DNA of 64,000 nucleotides from Bradyrhizobium tropiciagri (GTDB taxonomy: Bacteria; Pseudomonadota; Alphaproteobacteria; Rhizobiales; Xanthobacteraceae), in NCBI RefSeq assembly GCF_018130545.1, contig NZ_JAFCKF010000004.1, positions 693,501-757,500 of the forward strand, read 5' to 3'. Each line of letters opens with the position of its first letter. Position 1 is the first letter of the stretch. Shown piece by piece: positions 37,935-47,921 of this stretch. The notes beneath the pieces are model-generated. The model saw only the letters and a program-made list of their open reading frames with translations, searched no databases and was not told the DNA's origin. The translations under genes were made by a program, and so were the position numbers.

Positions 37935-38771
37935 GTGGCCGGACTCTCCCACCGCCAGACTGAAATCCTCAACATTGCGCGCGCTTTCGGCCGGGTCATG
38001 GTCGAAGACCTCGCCAAGCGATTCGAGGTGTCGGCGCAGACCATCCGAAAGGATCTCAACGATCTCTGCGACGAGCGGTCGCTGACCCGCATCCATGGCG
38101 GCGCGATCATCGCCTCGGGTGTCGAGAACCTCGCCTATGAGGCGCGCCGGTTCGTCGCCGCCGAGGAGAAGAAGGCGATCGGCGCTGCCGCGGCGGCGAG
38201 AATTCCGAACGGCTGCTCGCTGTTCATCAATATCGGCACCACGACGGAAGAGGTCGCGAGCGCGCTGACCTCGCATGAGGACCTGCTTGTCATCACCAAC
38301 AACCTCAACGTCGCGATGCTGCTCTATCGCCATCCCCGCATCGAGGTGGTGGTGGCCGGTGGCACGGTGCGCCGTGCCGACGGCGCGGTGGTCGGCTCCA
38401 CCGCGACGCAGCTGATCGGCCAGTTCAAGGTTGACTACGCCATCATCGGCGCATCGGCGATCGACGAGGAGGGCGCGCTGCTCGACTTCGACTATCGCGA
38501 GGTGCAGGTGGCGCAGGCGATCATCGCCAATGCGCGCAACGTCATGCTGGTGTCGGACGCGACAAAACTCCGCCGCAGCGCACCAGTGCGCATCGCGCAT
38601 ATGAGCCAGATCCAGACCTTCGTCACGGATTCGCCGCTCCCCGCAGGCCTCGCCAACATCTGTCACAGCCGCGGTATCGAGGTGGTGGTCGCGATGGACA
38701 AGCCGCCGGTCGATATTGACGACAGCGCAGACGCGGCACCGGCGACGCTGCGCAGTGCGCAAGGCGCCTGA
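37935..38771 (+). CDS. glpR: DeoR/GlpR-family repressor of glycerol genes
   Basis: A 278-residue DeoR-type regulator. The N-terminal helix-turn-helix (about 5-55) includes VEDLAKRFEVSAQTIRKDLNDL and the RIHGGA motif of DeoR proteins. The C-terminal sugar-phosphate sensor domain has INIGTTTEEVASAL and DFDYREVQVAQAI. The start is GTG with AAGGGGG upstream. By position ahead of glpD and the glycerol transporter, and by likeness, it should be GlpR, relieved by glycerol 3-phosphate. The candidate sites at 40028-40095 fit. Two unrelated membrane ORFs separate it from glpD. Confidence 0.88.
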   Translation: MAGLSHRQTEILNIARAFGRVMVEDLAKRFEVSAQTIRKDLNDLCDERSLTRIHGGAIIASGVENLAYEARRFVAAEEKKAIGAAAAARIPNGCSLFINIGTTTEEVASALTSHEDLLVITNNLNVAMLLYRHPRIEVVVAGGTVRRADGAVVGSTATQLIGQFKVDYAIIGASAIDEEGALLDFDYREVQVAQAIIANARNVMLVSDATKLRRSAPVRIAHMSQIQTFVTDSPLPAGLANICHSRGIEVVVAMDKPPVDIDDSADAAPATLRSAQGA

Positions 38772-38847
38772 TCGCTCAAGTTTTAGCGAACTTGTTTCGG
38801 ATGCTTTCTACCGGCAGCTGTAGGCTTGCCTCGGGTGGAGCGGTCCG

Positions 38848-39645
38848 TTGGTCAGCGCGCAATTCAAGATCGTCTTGGCATTGGGCATCGCAGCGATGTT
38901 GGGCATCGTCTCGTTTGTCCTTGGCTTTAGCACCGCATCTGCCTGCGCAACGGCGCTGGCCGGCGGCGTCTCCGCACTCGTGGTCATGCGCGCATTCGAT
39001 GGTGAGACCCGGCCGCAATCGCAGCGTCTCGGGACCGAGATCTTTCGCTTCGGCGCCGGGAAGGGACCGGCCTGGCTTTCAGAACTGGAGCAGCAGAGCG
39101 GCCGCGGCAGGAAGCTGTTTTTCGGATTGTCGCGGATCTTCCTGTCGGGGTCGCTGTGTCAGCGCATCGCGAGCGGAGCTTTCCTCGCGCAGGCGGTGAT
39201 CGGCGCGGTCGCGATCGTCCTGTTCTGGCTTTGCCAGGCGATGGGCTTTGATCCGCGGCTGTTCGCAGTCCCGCCGTTTGGCAGCCTGTTTGCGGATGGC
39301 ATCCCGATGTCGACCGATGCGTCCGCGCAGGTGAGGTTCGAGCATCTCTTCCTGCCTTTGGTCTCGCTCTACGCCGTCACCTTCTCGCTGTTCGTGATCG
39401 CTCTACTTGCCGATCTGCCGACCATCATGCGCAATTGGCGCGAGCGGTGGCGTTACCTCCTGTTGCCGCTATTCGGTTTTGGACTCTGGGTGATCCTGAC
39501 GCATCGAAAATCATCGACCTACAGCGGACTGCAAGTGGCGCTCGGCGGCGGATATGTCTGGGCTTACGTCGTGGTGTTCGTCCTCGCGCCGCTTTTCTTT
39601 CTCGTGATGTCGGCGTCGCTGCCAAGCAATCGGTCGATCCGATGA
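38848..39645 (+). CDS. Hypothetical polytopic membrane protein
   Basis: A protein of up to 265 residues with about six hydrophobic segments: around residues 8-27, 30-47, 110-133, 170-200, 208-235 and 240-260, with a soluble stretch at 50-105. No family motif is recognisable to me. The frame begins with a TTG at 38848; no ATG precedes the first hydrophobic segment, so the start is uncertain. Its stop overlaps the next ATG by the ATGA pattern, so the two ORFs form a pair. They lie between glpR and glpD and look inserted there. Base composition is similar to neighbours. Confidence 0.6.
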   Translation: MVSAQFKIVLALGIAAMLGIVSFVLGFSTASACATALAGGVSALVVMRAFDGETRPQSQRLGTEIFRFGAGKGPAWLSELEQQSGRGRKLFFGLSRIFLSGSLCQRIASGAFLAQAVIGAVAIVLFWLCQAMGFDPRLFAVPPFGSLFADGIPMSTDASAQVRFEHLFLPLVSLYAVTFSLFVIALLADLPTIMRNWRERWRYLLLPLFGFGLWVILTHRKSSTYSGLQVALGGGYVWAYVVVFVLAPLFFLVMSASLPSNRSIR

Positions 39646-39911
39646 ACAGGGATCGTTCCGTCGGGCGAATCTATCTCGGCTTCGCCCTCAAATGGTATGC
39701 GATCCTTTTCGTCGCGTCCTTGGTCTTCTTCGTGCTGTTTGCCAGCGGTCATAGACTGCTCGCGGCGACCGGCTTGCTTGCGCTGATCATTTGGTGCGTG
39801 CGTGACAGCCGAGCATCTGCAAGGCGAGTGGGTGGTGAAGTTCGTCGCAGCTACGACCCGGAGCAGACATTGCCGGAATTGCGTGCCGGACGTTCGCCAC
39901 GACGTCTCTGA
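39642..39911 (+). CDS. Small hypothetical membrane protein
   Basis: An 89-residue protein starting at the ATG overlapping the previous stop (ATGA). Two hydrophobic segments lie at about residues 14-34 and 38-52 (LKWYAILFVASLVFFVLFASG and LLAATGLLALIIWCV), followed by a basic, charged tail. It resembles no family I can name. Its coupling with the upstream polytopic protein suggests the two form a complex. The function is unknown, and nothing links it to glycerol metabolism apart from position. Confidence 0.55.
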   Translation: MNRDRSVGRIYLGFALKWYAILFVASLVFFVLFASGHRLLAATGLLALIIWCVRDSRASARRVGGEVRRSYDPEQTLPELRAGRSPRRL

Positions 39912-40027
39912 TCGTGGTCGCGGTCTTGCCTGGCGTCATCTCAAGCGTCGCACGGGCCTGTCCTGTTTCCCCAAACAGCTCCAGCTGCGAGCACCCCGCC
40001 CAAAAAATCCCCAGCTAAAGTTCCCCA

Positions 40028-40095
40028 TTTTCGCTTTGCTTTCGTTTTTGGTTGTGATCTACTTCAATTCGAAAGTAAAACCGTCAAAGCGAAAA
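40028..40095. promoter_or_regulatory. GlpR operator cluster before glpD
   Basis: TTTTCGCTTTG (40028-40038) and CAAAGCGAAAA (40085-40095) are perfect inverted 11-mers. Between them are a tandem TTTCGTTTT (40040-40048), 11 bases after the first site, and a TTCGAAAG dyad (40069-40076). This arrangement of TTTCGYTTT half-sites is the usual DeoR/GlpR operator pattern. The cluster ends 22 bases before the glpD start, so bound repressor would block the promoter or early transcript. Confidence 0.7.
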
Positions 40096-40117
40096 CGGTC
40101 GCCGGGGGAAGCGTTCT

Positions 40118-41662
40118 TTGGATCGAATTTACGACCTCGCCATCATCGGAGGCGGCGTTAATGGCTGCGGCATCGCGCGCGATGCGGCGGGCCGGGGTAA
40201 CTCTGTTTTCCTCTGTGAAATGAATGACTTGGCCAGCGGGACATCGTCCTGGTCGACCAAGCTCGTGCATGGCGGTCTGCGCTATCTCGAATATTACGAG
40301 TTTCGTTTGGTGCGCGAGGCGCTGATCGAGCGCGAGATCCTCTGGCAGATCGCGCCCCACATCATTCGTCCGCTGCGTTTCGTTTTGCCGCACCACGCGG
40401 GGCTACGTCCGGCCTGGCTGCTGCGGCTCGGCCTCTTCCTCTACGATCATATCGGTGGTCGGCACCTGCTGCCGGCGACGCGCTCGCTTGATCTGACGCG
40501 CGACGTGGTCGGCAAGCCGCTGATCCCGGGCCGCTACACCAAGGGCTTCGAATATTCCGACTGCTTCGTCGACGACGCGCGGCTGGTGGCGCTGACCGCG
40601 CGCGATGCCGCCGATCGCGGCGCCGAGATCCGCACCCGCACCCGCGCGGTCGAGATCAGGCAGGTGGACGGCATCTGGCACGTCACGGTCGAAGACACCA
40701 CGAACGGTTCTCGCGAGACGATCAAGGCCCGCGTGCTGGTCAATGCCGGCGGTCCCTGGGTCGAGCAGGTGCTGGCGTCAGGCGTCGGCGTCAATGCGCG
40801 CGCCAAGGTGCGGCTGGTGCAGGGGTCGCACATCGTGGTGCCCAAGCTCTACGATCACGACCGCGCCTACATCTTCCAGAATGCCGACGGCCGCATCATC
40901 TTCGTCATCCCCTACCAGAACGATTTCTCGCTGATCGGCACCACCGATCGCGACTATGACGGCGATCCGGCCCTGGTGAAGGCGACGCAGGAGGAGATCG
41001 AGTATCTCTGCGCCTCCGCCAGCGAATATCTCGCCAAGCCGGTGAAGCCCGAGGACGTGGTCTGGAATTACTCCGGCGTGCGTCCGCTCTATGACGACGG
41101 CGCGAGCGAGGCCAAGGCCGCGACCCGCGATTATGTGTTCGAGCTCGATACGCCCGGCGGGGCGCCGCTGCTCTCGATCTACGGCGGCAAGATCACGACC
41201 TATCGCCGCCTCTCCGAAGAGGCGCTGGAGCGGCTGTCGCCTTACCTCCGCGGCACAAAGGCGCAGGAAGGCTGGACCGGCAAGGCGCCGCTGCCCGGCG
41301 GCGACATGGACGTGTCGGCGGTCGCAGCGCTGAGCGCGGAACTGGTTCGCAATCATCCGTTCCTGACGCAGTCGCACGCCAACCGTCTCGCGCATGCTTA
41401 CGGTACGCGCGCCAATAAAGTCTTGGGCAACGCAGCATCGGCAGAAGATCTCGGCCGGTCCTTCGGCGCCACCTTGACGGAGAGTGAAGTCCGGTACCTG
41501 ATGGCAAACGAATGGGCTCGGACTGCGGACGATGTCGTCTGGCGACGATCCAAGCTGGGCTTGCGGATGACGGCGGGTGAAATCGCCGCGCTCGACGAGT
41601 GGATGGCCGCCAACCGCGTGTCCGGTGAACGTCCCCTCCGCGAAGCGGGAGGACGGGCATGA
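40118..41662 (+). CDS. glpD: Glycerol-3-phosphate dehydrogenase GlpD
   Basis: A 514-residue FAD-dependent membrane-associated enzyme that oxidises glycerol 3-phosphate to dihydroxyacetone phosphate and feeds electrons to quinone. The dinucleotide fold reads LAIIGGGVNGCGIARDAAGRG at the N-terminus. Then comes DLASGTSSWSTKLVHGGLRYLE, a GlpD signature, and LLSIYGGKITTYR near residue 355. The C-terminal DAO_C domain is complete. The start is TTG at 40118 with GGGGGAAG at good spacing. The ATGA overlap with glpS puts it in the same operon as the glycerol ABC transporter. Confidence 0.95.
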   Translation: MDRIYDLAIIGGGVNGCGIARDAAGRGNSVFLCEMNDLASGTSSWSTKLVHGGLRYLEYYEFRLVREALIEREILWQIAPHIIRPLRFVLPHHAGLRPAWLLRLGLFLYDHIGGRHLLPATRSLDLTRDVVGKPLIPGRYTKGFEYSDCFVDDARLVALTARDAADRGAEIRTRTRAVEIRQVDGIWHVTVEDTTNGSRETIKARVLVNAGGPWVEQVLASGVGVNARAKVRLVQGSHIVVPKLYDHDRAYIFQNADGRIIFVIPYQNDFSLIGTTDRDYDGDPALVKATQEEIEYLCASASEYLAKPVKPEDVVWNYSGVRPLYDDGASEAKAATRDYVFELDTPGGAPLLSIYGGKITTYRRLSEEALERLSPYLRGTKAQEGWTGKAPLPGGDMDVSAVAALSAELVRNHPFLTQSHANRLAHAYGTRANKVLGNAASAEDLGRSFGATLTESEVRYLMANEWARTADDVVWRRSKLGLRMTAGEIAALDEWMAANRVSGERPLREAGGRA

Positions 41663-42747
41663 GCGTTACACTGCAGAACGTCACGCGAACCGTGGATGGC
41701 GTTCCGACCATCCGCGATGTGTCGCTGACGCTGGAGCGTGGCACGCTCAGCGTGTTGCTCGGGCCGACGCTGTCGGGCAAGACCTCGATCATGCGGCTGC
41801 TCGCCGGTCTCGATAAGCCGGCTTCCGGCCGCGTGCTGGTCGACGGCAAGGACGTCACCGGCGCCGATGTGCGGCAGCGCTCGGTCGCGATGGTCTATCA
41901 GCAGTTCATCAACTATCCCTCGCTGACGGTCTACGAGAACATCGCTTCGCCTTTGCGCGTGCAGGGCAAGCCGAAGGCCGAGATCGAGAAGCGGGTGGCC
42001 GAGGCGGCCGCCCTGCTGCGGCTCGAGCCTTTCCTGAAGCGCACGCCGCTGCAGCTCTCCGGCGGCCAGCAGCAGCGTACCGCGATTGCGCGCGCGCTGG
42101 TCAAGGGCGCCGATCTCGTGCTGCTCGACGAGCCGCTCGCCAATCTCGATTACAAGCTGCGCGAGGAGCTGCGCGCCGAGCTGCCGCGGATATTCGAGGC
42201 CTCCGGTGCGATCTTCGTCTATGCCACCACCGAACCGTCGGAAGCGCTGCTGCTCGGCGGCGACACGGTCTGCATGTGGGAAGGCCAGGCGCTGCAGATC
42301 GGCGCGACGCCGAAGGTCTATCGCCATCCCGACACGCTCCGCGTCGCGCAGGTGTTCTCCGATCCACCGCTCAACGTCATCGGCATCGAGAAGAAGGGCG
42401 ACGTTGTGATCTATGCCGGCGGTGAGCAGGCGCCCGCGGCCGGGCTCTATGCCGGTCTGCCCAATGGCGCCTACCGGATCGGTTTCCGCGCGCACCAGCT
42501 CGAGGTCGGCAGCGCCGCGGCCGGCCGCCATAAATTCTCCGCCACCGTGACGGTGACCGAGATCACCGGCTCGGAGAGCTTCGTGCACGTCCATGTCCAT
42601 GACTCGAACTGGGTCGCAGTGCTGCACGGCGTCCATGAATATGAACCCGGGCAGGTGCTCGACGCCGCGCTGGATCCCGACGACATCTTCGTGTTCGACG
42701 CGGCCGACCGCCTCGTCGCTTCACCCGCAACCAGTTTCTCGAAGTGA
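41659..42747 (+). CDS. glpS: Glycerol ABC transporter ATPase GlpS
   Basis: A 362-residue MalK-type ATPase. Walker A is GPTLSGKTS, Q-loop MVYQQFINYPSL, signature LSGGQQQRTAIARAL and Walker B LVLLDEPLANLD. The H-loop is aberrant: IFVYATTEPSEAL lacks the histidine normally found in THDQxEA. The C-terminal part is the MalK-type OB domain. By comparison with the rhizobial operon, this is GlpS, which works with GlpT as an unequal ATPase pair. The start overlaps the glpD stop by four bases. Confidence 0.9.
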   Translation: MSVTLQNVTRTVDGVPTIRDVSLTLERGTLSVLLGPTLSGKTSIMRLLAGLDKPASGRVLVDGKDVTGADVRQRSVAMVYQQFINYPSLTVYENIASPLRVQGKPKAEIEKRVAEAAALLRLEPFLKRTPLQLSGGQQQRTAIARALVKGADLVLLDEPLANLDYKLREELRAELPRIFEASGAIFVYATTEPSEALLLGGDTVCMWEGQALQIGATPKVYRHPDTLRVAQVFSDPPLNVIGIEKKGDVVIYAGGEQAPAAGLYAGLPNGAYRIGFRAHQLEVGSAAAGRHKFSATVTVTEITGSESFVHVHVHDSNWVAVLHGVHEYEPGQVLDAALDPDDIFVFDAADRLVASPATSFSK

Positions 42748-42759
42748 GGGAGATGCTTC

Positions 42760-43844
<1,085 letters not shown>

Positions 43845-43845
<1 letters not shown>

Positions 43846-44747
43846 TGGACAAGACCATCAACCAAAAAGCCTGGTTCCTGGTGCTACCGGTGTTCCTGGT
43901 GGTCGCGTTCTCGGCGGTGCTGCCGCTGATGACGGTCGTGAACTATTCGATGCAGGACACCTTCGGTAACAACCAGTTCTTCTGGAACGGCGTCGGCTGG
44001 TTTAAGGAGCTGCTCGATCCCTCGACCGATCTCGGCGGCCGCTTCCTGGCCTCGCTCGGTCGCAATTTGTTCTTCTCCGCCGTGATCCTGGCGATCGAGG
44101 TGCCGCTCGGCATTGTTGTCGCGCTGTCGATGCCGCGCGAGGGCTGGACCGTCGCGGCCTGCCTCGTCATTCTCGCATTGCCGCTTTTGATTCCGTGGAA
44201 CGTGGTTGGCACGATCTGGCAGATCTTCGGCCGACCCGATATCGGCCTGCTCGGCTATGTGCTGAACCACCTCGGCTTCAACTACAATTACGTGTCCAAT
44301 GAGGTCGACGCCTGGGTCACGGTCATCGTGATGGACGTCTGGCACTGGACCAGCCTTGTCGCGCTGCTCTGCTACGCCGGCCTGAAGTCGATCCCCGACG
44401 CCTATTACCAGGCGGCGCAGATCGACGGTGCCTCGCGCTGGGCGGTGTTCAAGGCCATCCAGCTGCCAAAGATGAACCGCGTGCTCTTGATCGCGGTACT
44501 GCTGCGCTTCATGGACTCTTTCATGATCTACACCGAGCCGTTCGTGGTCACCGGCGGCGGTCCCGGCAACTCGACGACCTTCGTCTCGATCGAGCTCGTC
44601 AAGATCGCGCTCGGCCAGTTCGATCTCGGCAAGGCGGCCGCGCTGTCGCTGGTCTACAACCTGATCATCCTGATCGTGTGCTGGGTGTTCTACACCGTGA
44701 TGACCAATGCCGGCTCCGAGCGTCCGGTCAAGGAAGGAGCGGCGTGA
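43845..44747 (+). CDS. glpP: Glycerol ABC transporter permease GlpP
   Basis: A 300-residue MalF-type inner-membrane permease with six helices. The EAA loop is YYQAAQIDGASRWAVFKAIQLP near residue 187, which contacts the ATPases. Helix 1 is WFLVLPVFLVVAFSAVLPLM. The ATG overlaps the glpT stop by one base and its own stop overlaps glpQ in the same way. It forms the membrane channel with GlpQ. Confidence 0.92.
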
Positions 44748-45553
44748 TGCACTCGATCCCCGGCCGCCGCCTCATCATGGGGCTGTTCCTGATCTTCCTG
44801 CTGTTGCCGATCTACTGGCTCGTCAACATGAGCTTCAAGACCAACGCCGAGATCGTCTCGACGATGACCTTGTGGCCGCATACGCCGACGCTGCAGCACT
44901 ATCGGCGCATCTTCACCGACGAGAGCTGGTATTCCGGCTACATCAACTCGCTGGAATATGTCGTCATCAACACCGTGATCTCGATCGCGGTGGCGTTGCC
45001 GGCGGCTTATGCGTTCTCGCGCTACCGCTTCCTCGGCGACAAGCATCTGTTCTTCTGGCTGCTGTCGAACCGCATGGCGCCGGCGGCGGTCTACGCGCTG
45101 CCGTTCTTCAACCTCTATTCGGCGATCGGCCTGTTCGATACGCCGTGGGCGGTGGCGCTGGCGCACTGCATCTTCAACGTGCCGCTGGCGGTTTGGATTC
45201 TCGAAGGCTTCGTCTCCGGCGTGCCGCGCGAAATCGACGAGACCGCCTTCCTTGACGGCTACTCGTTCCCGCGCTTCTTCATCAAGATCCTGGTGCCGCT
45301 GATCGCGAGCGGCATCGGCGTCGCCGCCTTCTTCTGCTTCATGTTCTCATGGGTCGAGCTGCTGCTGGCGCGCACGCTGACGTCGGTGCAGGCCAAGCCG
45401 ATCGCAGCGATCATGACGCGGACGGTTTCGGCTGCCGGCATGGATTGGGGGCTGCTGGCCGCGGCCGGCGTGCTCACCATCATTCCCGGCGCGCTCGTGA
45501 TCTGGTTCGTCCGCAACTACATCGCGCGCGGCTTCGCGCTCGGCCGGGTCTAG
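44747..45553 (+). CDS. glpQ: Glycerol ABC transporter permease GlpQ
   Basis: A 268-residue MalG-type permease with six helices. The EAA-like loop is IDETAFLDGYSFPRFFIKILVP near residue 163. It lacks the large periplasmic loop of some MalG proteins. The ATG at 44747 shares a base with the glpP stop; the open frame upstream is not used. It pairs with GlpP. This GlpQ is a permease, not the glycerophosphodiester phosphodiesterase of the same name. Confidence 0.92.
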   Translation: MHSIPGRRLIMGLFLIFLLLPIYWLVNMSFKTNAEIVSTMTLWPHTPTLQHYRRIFTDESWYSGYINSLEYVVINTVISIAVALPAAYAFSRYRFLGDKHLFFWLLSNRMAPAAVYALPFFNLYSAIGLFDTPWAVALAHCIFNVPLAVWILEGFVSGVPREIDETAFLDGYSFPRFFIKILVPLIASGIGVAAFFCFMFSWVELLLARTLTSVQAKPIAAIMTRTVSAAGMDWGLLAAAGVLTIIPGALVIWFVRNYIARGFALGRV

Positions 45554-45562
45554 GAGGGGCTC

Positions 45563-45889
45563 ATGGACAGCATCGCATGGATGGCATGGACCTGGCCCAC
45601 CGCGATCTTCTTCGTGCTGCTTGCCTGCACGCTCGGGATGATGACCTGGCTCGCGATAGCCTATCCCGAAGCGGAGCGGGTCGGCGTGCTGCGGATTCCG
45701 ACCACGCGCGGCGATCGCTTGTTCGTCTCGCTGGTGCTGGCGGCGGTGATCCACTTGCTGTGGATCGGCCTCGTCGGCACCGATCCCATCTTCTCCCTAC
45801 CGATCGGGGAGGGTGTCGAGATTTCGAGCCTGTGGCTCGGAACGGTAATTTCGCTTCTTTCAGCCGTGGTGATCTTTCGCACCGTCTGA
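45563..45889 (+). CDS. glpU: DUF2160 small membrane protein (GlpU)
   Basis: A 108-residue protein of the DUF2160 family with three hydrophobic segments: TAIFFVLLACTLGMMTWLAI near residues 11-30, LFVSLVLAAVIHLLWIGLVG near 54-73 and LGTVISLLSAVVIF near 92-105. The gene is a constant member of rhizobial glycerol ABC operons, where it is called glpU, but its exact role is unknown. It may be a third membrane subunit or an assembly factor. AGGAGGGG precedes the ATG at perfect spacing. Confidence 0.85.
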   Translation: MDSIAWMAWTWPTAIFFVLLACTLGMMTWLAIAYPEAERVGVLRIPTTRGDRLFVSLVLAAVIHLLWIGLVGTDPIFSLPIGEGVEISSLWLGTVISLLSAVVIFRTV

Positions 45890-45959
45890 GGAACGCGAAA
45901 AAGAGCAGATCCGGGGTCTACCCGGGCCTGGATTTAGTCGCTGCAACCGGAGGAATCTA

Positions 45960-47741
45960 ATGCGACATTTACGAATGACTAAAGATAGTCTTTTGACGAT
46001 GACCAGCGCACTCGCGCTCGTCGCAGCATCGGTCACTCTTGTCGCGCCGGCCCGCGCCGACGAGGCGGCCGCGAAGAAGTGGATCGACAGCGAATTCCAG
46101 CCGTCGACCCTCTCCAAGGACGACCAGATGAAGGAGATGCAGTGGTTCATCAAGGCCGCTGCCCCCTTCAAGGGCATGGAGATCAACGTCGTCTCCGAAA
46201 CGCTGACTGTGCACGAATACGAATCCCGCACGCTCGCCAAGGCGTTCGAGGAGATCACCGGCATCAAGGTCAAGCACGACATCATCCAGGAAGGTGACGT
46301 CGTCGAAAAGATCCAGACCCAGATGCAGTCCGGCAAGAACGTCTATGACGGCTGGATCAACGACTCCGACTTCATCGGCACCCACTTCCGTTATGGCCAG
46401 GCGGTCGACTTGACGGAGTGGATGAAGGGCGAAGCCAAGGACGTCACCGACCCGATGCTCGACGTCGACGACTTCATCGGCAAGTCGTTCACCACGGCGC
46501 CGAACGGGCACCTCTACCAGCTGCCCGACCAGCAGTTCGCGAACCTCTATTGGTTCCGCTACGACTGGTTCACCAATCCGGAATACAAGGCCAAGTTCAA
46601 GGCCAAGTATGGCTACGATCTCGGCGTGCCCGTGAACTGGTCGGCCTATGAAGATATCGCCGACTTCTTCACCAACGACGTCAAGGAGATCAACGGCGTC
46701 AAGGTCTACGGCCATATGGATTATGGCAAGAAGGATCCCTCGCTCGGCTGGCGTTTCACCGACGCCTGGCTGTCGATGGCCGGCAACGGCGACAAGGGTC
46801 TCCCGAACGGCCTGCCGGTCGACGAATGGGGTATCCGCATGGAAGGCTGCCGTCCGGTCGGCTCGTCGGTCGAGCGTGGCGGCGACGTCAACGGCCCGGC
46901 GGCGGTCTACTCGATCGTCAAGTACCTCGACTGGATGAAGAAGTATGCTCCGCCGCAGGCGCAGGGCATGACCTTCTCCGAGTCGGGCCCGGTGCCCTCG
47001 CAGGGCAATATCGCCCAGCAGATCTTCTGGTACACCGCCTTCACCGCCGACATGGTGAAGCCGGGCATTGCCGTGATGAACGCGGACGGTACGCCGAAGT
47101 GGCGTATGGCCCCGTCGCCGCACGGTGCGTACTGGAAGGACGGCATGAAGCTCGGCTACCAGGACGTGGGCTCGCTCACGCTGCTGAAGTCGACCCCGGT
47201 CGATCGCCGCAAGGCAGCCTGGCTCTACCAGCAGTTCATCGTCTCCAAGACGGTGAGCTTGAAGAAGAGCCATGTCGGTCTCACCTTCATCCGTGAATCC
47301 GACATCTGGGACAAGTCGTTCACCGAGCGTGCGCCGAAGCTCGGCGGCCTGATCGAGTTCTACCGCTCGCCCGCCCGCGTGCAGTGGACCCCGACCGGCA
47401 ACAACGTGCCTGACTATCCGAAGCTCGCTCAGCTGTGGTGGCAGAACATCGGCGATGCGTCGTCCGGTGCGAAGACGCCGCAGGCTGCGATGGACGCACT
47501 CGCCGCGGCCCAGGATTCGGTGATGGAACGTCTTGAGAAGTCCGGTGTGCAGGGTGCCTGCGGACCGAAGCTGAACAAGAAGGAAACCGCCGAGTACTGG
47601 TTCGCCAAGTCGGCCAAGGACGGCAACATTGCGCCGCAGCGCAAGCTTGCCAACGAAAAGCCGAAGGGTGAGACGATCGACTACGACACGCTGATCAAGT
47701 CGTGGCCGGCCTCGCCGCCCAAGCGCGCCGAAGCGAAGTAA
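45960..47741 (+). CDS. glpV: Glycerol-binding ABC substrate-binding protein GlpV
   Basis: A 593-residue periplasmic binding protein with a signal peptide (MTSALALVAASVTLVAPARA, cleaved near residue 33). It is longer than usual sugar-binding proteins (about 400-430), which is typical of this glycerol branch. The bilobed fold shows the two-domain pattern with WINDSDFIGTHFRYGQAVDL and DQQFANLYWFRYDWF. It captures glycerol outside the membrane and presents it to GlpPQ. GGAGG precedes the ATG. A strong intrinsic terminator ends the operon 40 bases after the stop. Confidence 0.9.
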   Translation: MRHLRMTKDSLLTMTSALALVAASVTLVAPARADEAAAKKWIDSEFQPSTLSKDDQMKEMQWFIKAAAPFKGMEINVVSETLTVHEYESRTLAKAFEEITGIKVKHDIIQEGDVVEKIQTQMQSGKNVYDGWINDSDFIGTHFRYGQAVDLTEWMKGEAKDVTDPMLDVDDFIGKSFTTAPNGHLYQLPDQQFANLYWFRYDWFTNPEYKAKFKAKYGYDLGVPVNWSAYEDIADFFTNDVKEINGVKVYGHMDYGKKDPSLGWRFTDAWLSMAGNGDKGLPNGLPVDEWGIRMEGCRPVGSSVERGGDVNGPAAVYSIVKYLDWMKKYAPPQAQGMTFSESGPVPSQGNIAQQIFWYTAFTADMVKPGIAVMNADGTPKWRMAPSPHGAYWKDGMKLGYQDVGSLTLLKSTPVDRRKAAWLYQQFIVSKTVSLKKSHVGLTFIRESDIWDKSFTERAPKLGGLIEFYRSPARVQWTPTGNNVPDYPKLAQLWWQNIGDASSGAKTPQAAMDALAAAQDSVMERLEKSGVQGACGPKLNKKETAEYWFAKSAKDGNIAPQRKLANEKPKGETIDYDTLIKSWPASPPKRAEAK

Positions 47742-47781
47742 GTCGGTAAGGCGTACCAGCCCACGCCATCCGAAGACTGCG

Positions 47782-47809
47782 AAAGGCCGGGAGCAATCCC
47801 GGCCTTTTT
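47782..47809 (+). terminator. Intrinsic terminator of the glp operon
   Basis: AAAGGCCGGGA (47782-47792) pairs perfectly with TCCCGGCCTTT (47797-47807) around a GCAA loop and runs into TTTTT. This is a textbook Rho-independent terminator. A near-identical stem with a GCGA loop occurs at 51248-51275. Confidence 0.92.
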
Positions 47810-47921
47810 GCTGTCCGGCATCCAGGACAGGGAGAGTGGAGGCGGGCTCTCGATTGTGCTCAAATGACGCCATGAGATCATCATGCGTCTCCCTCATCGC
47901 ATCATGATCCGGGAGTTGACC

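Noticed and set aside
39802-40161. 119-codon open frame overlapping the glpD start
   Set aside because: It would cover the GlpR operator and the glpD ribosome-binding site, and it has no family character.
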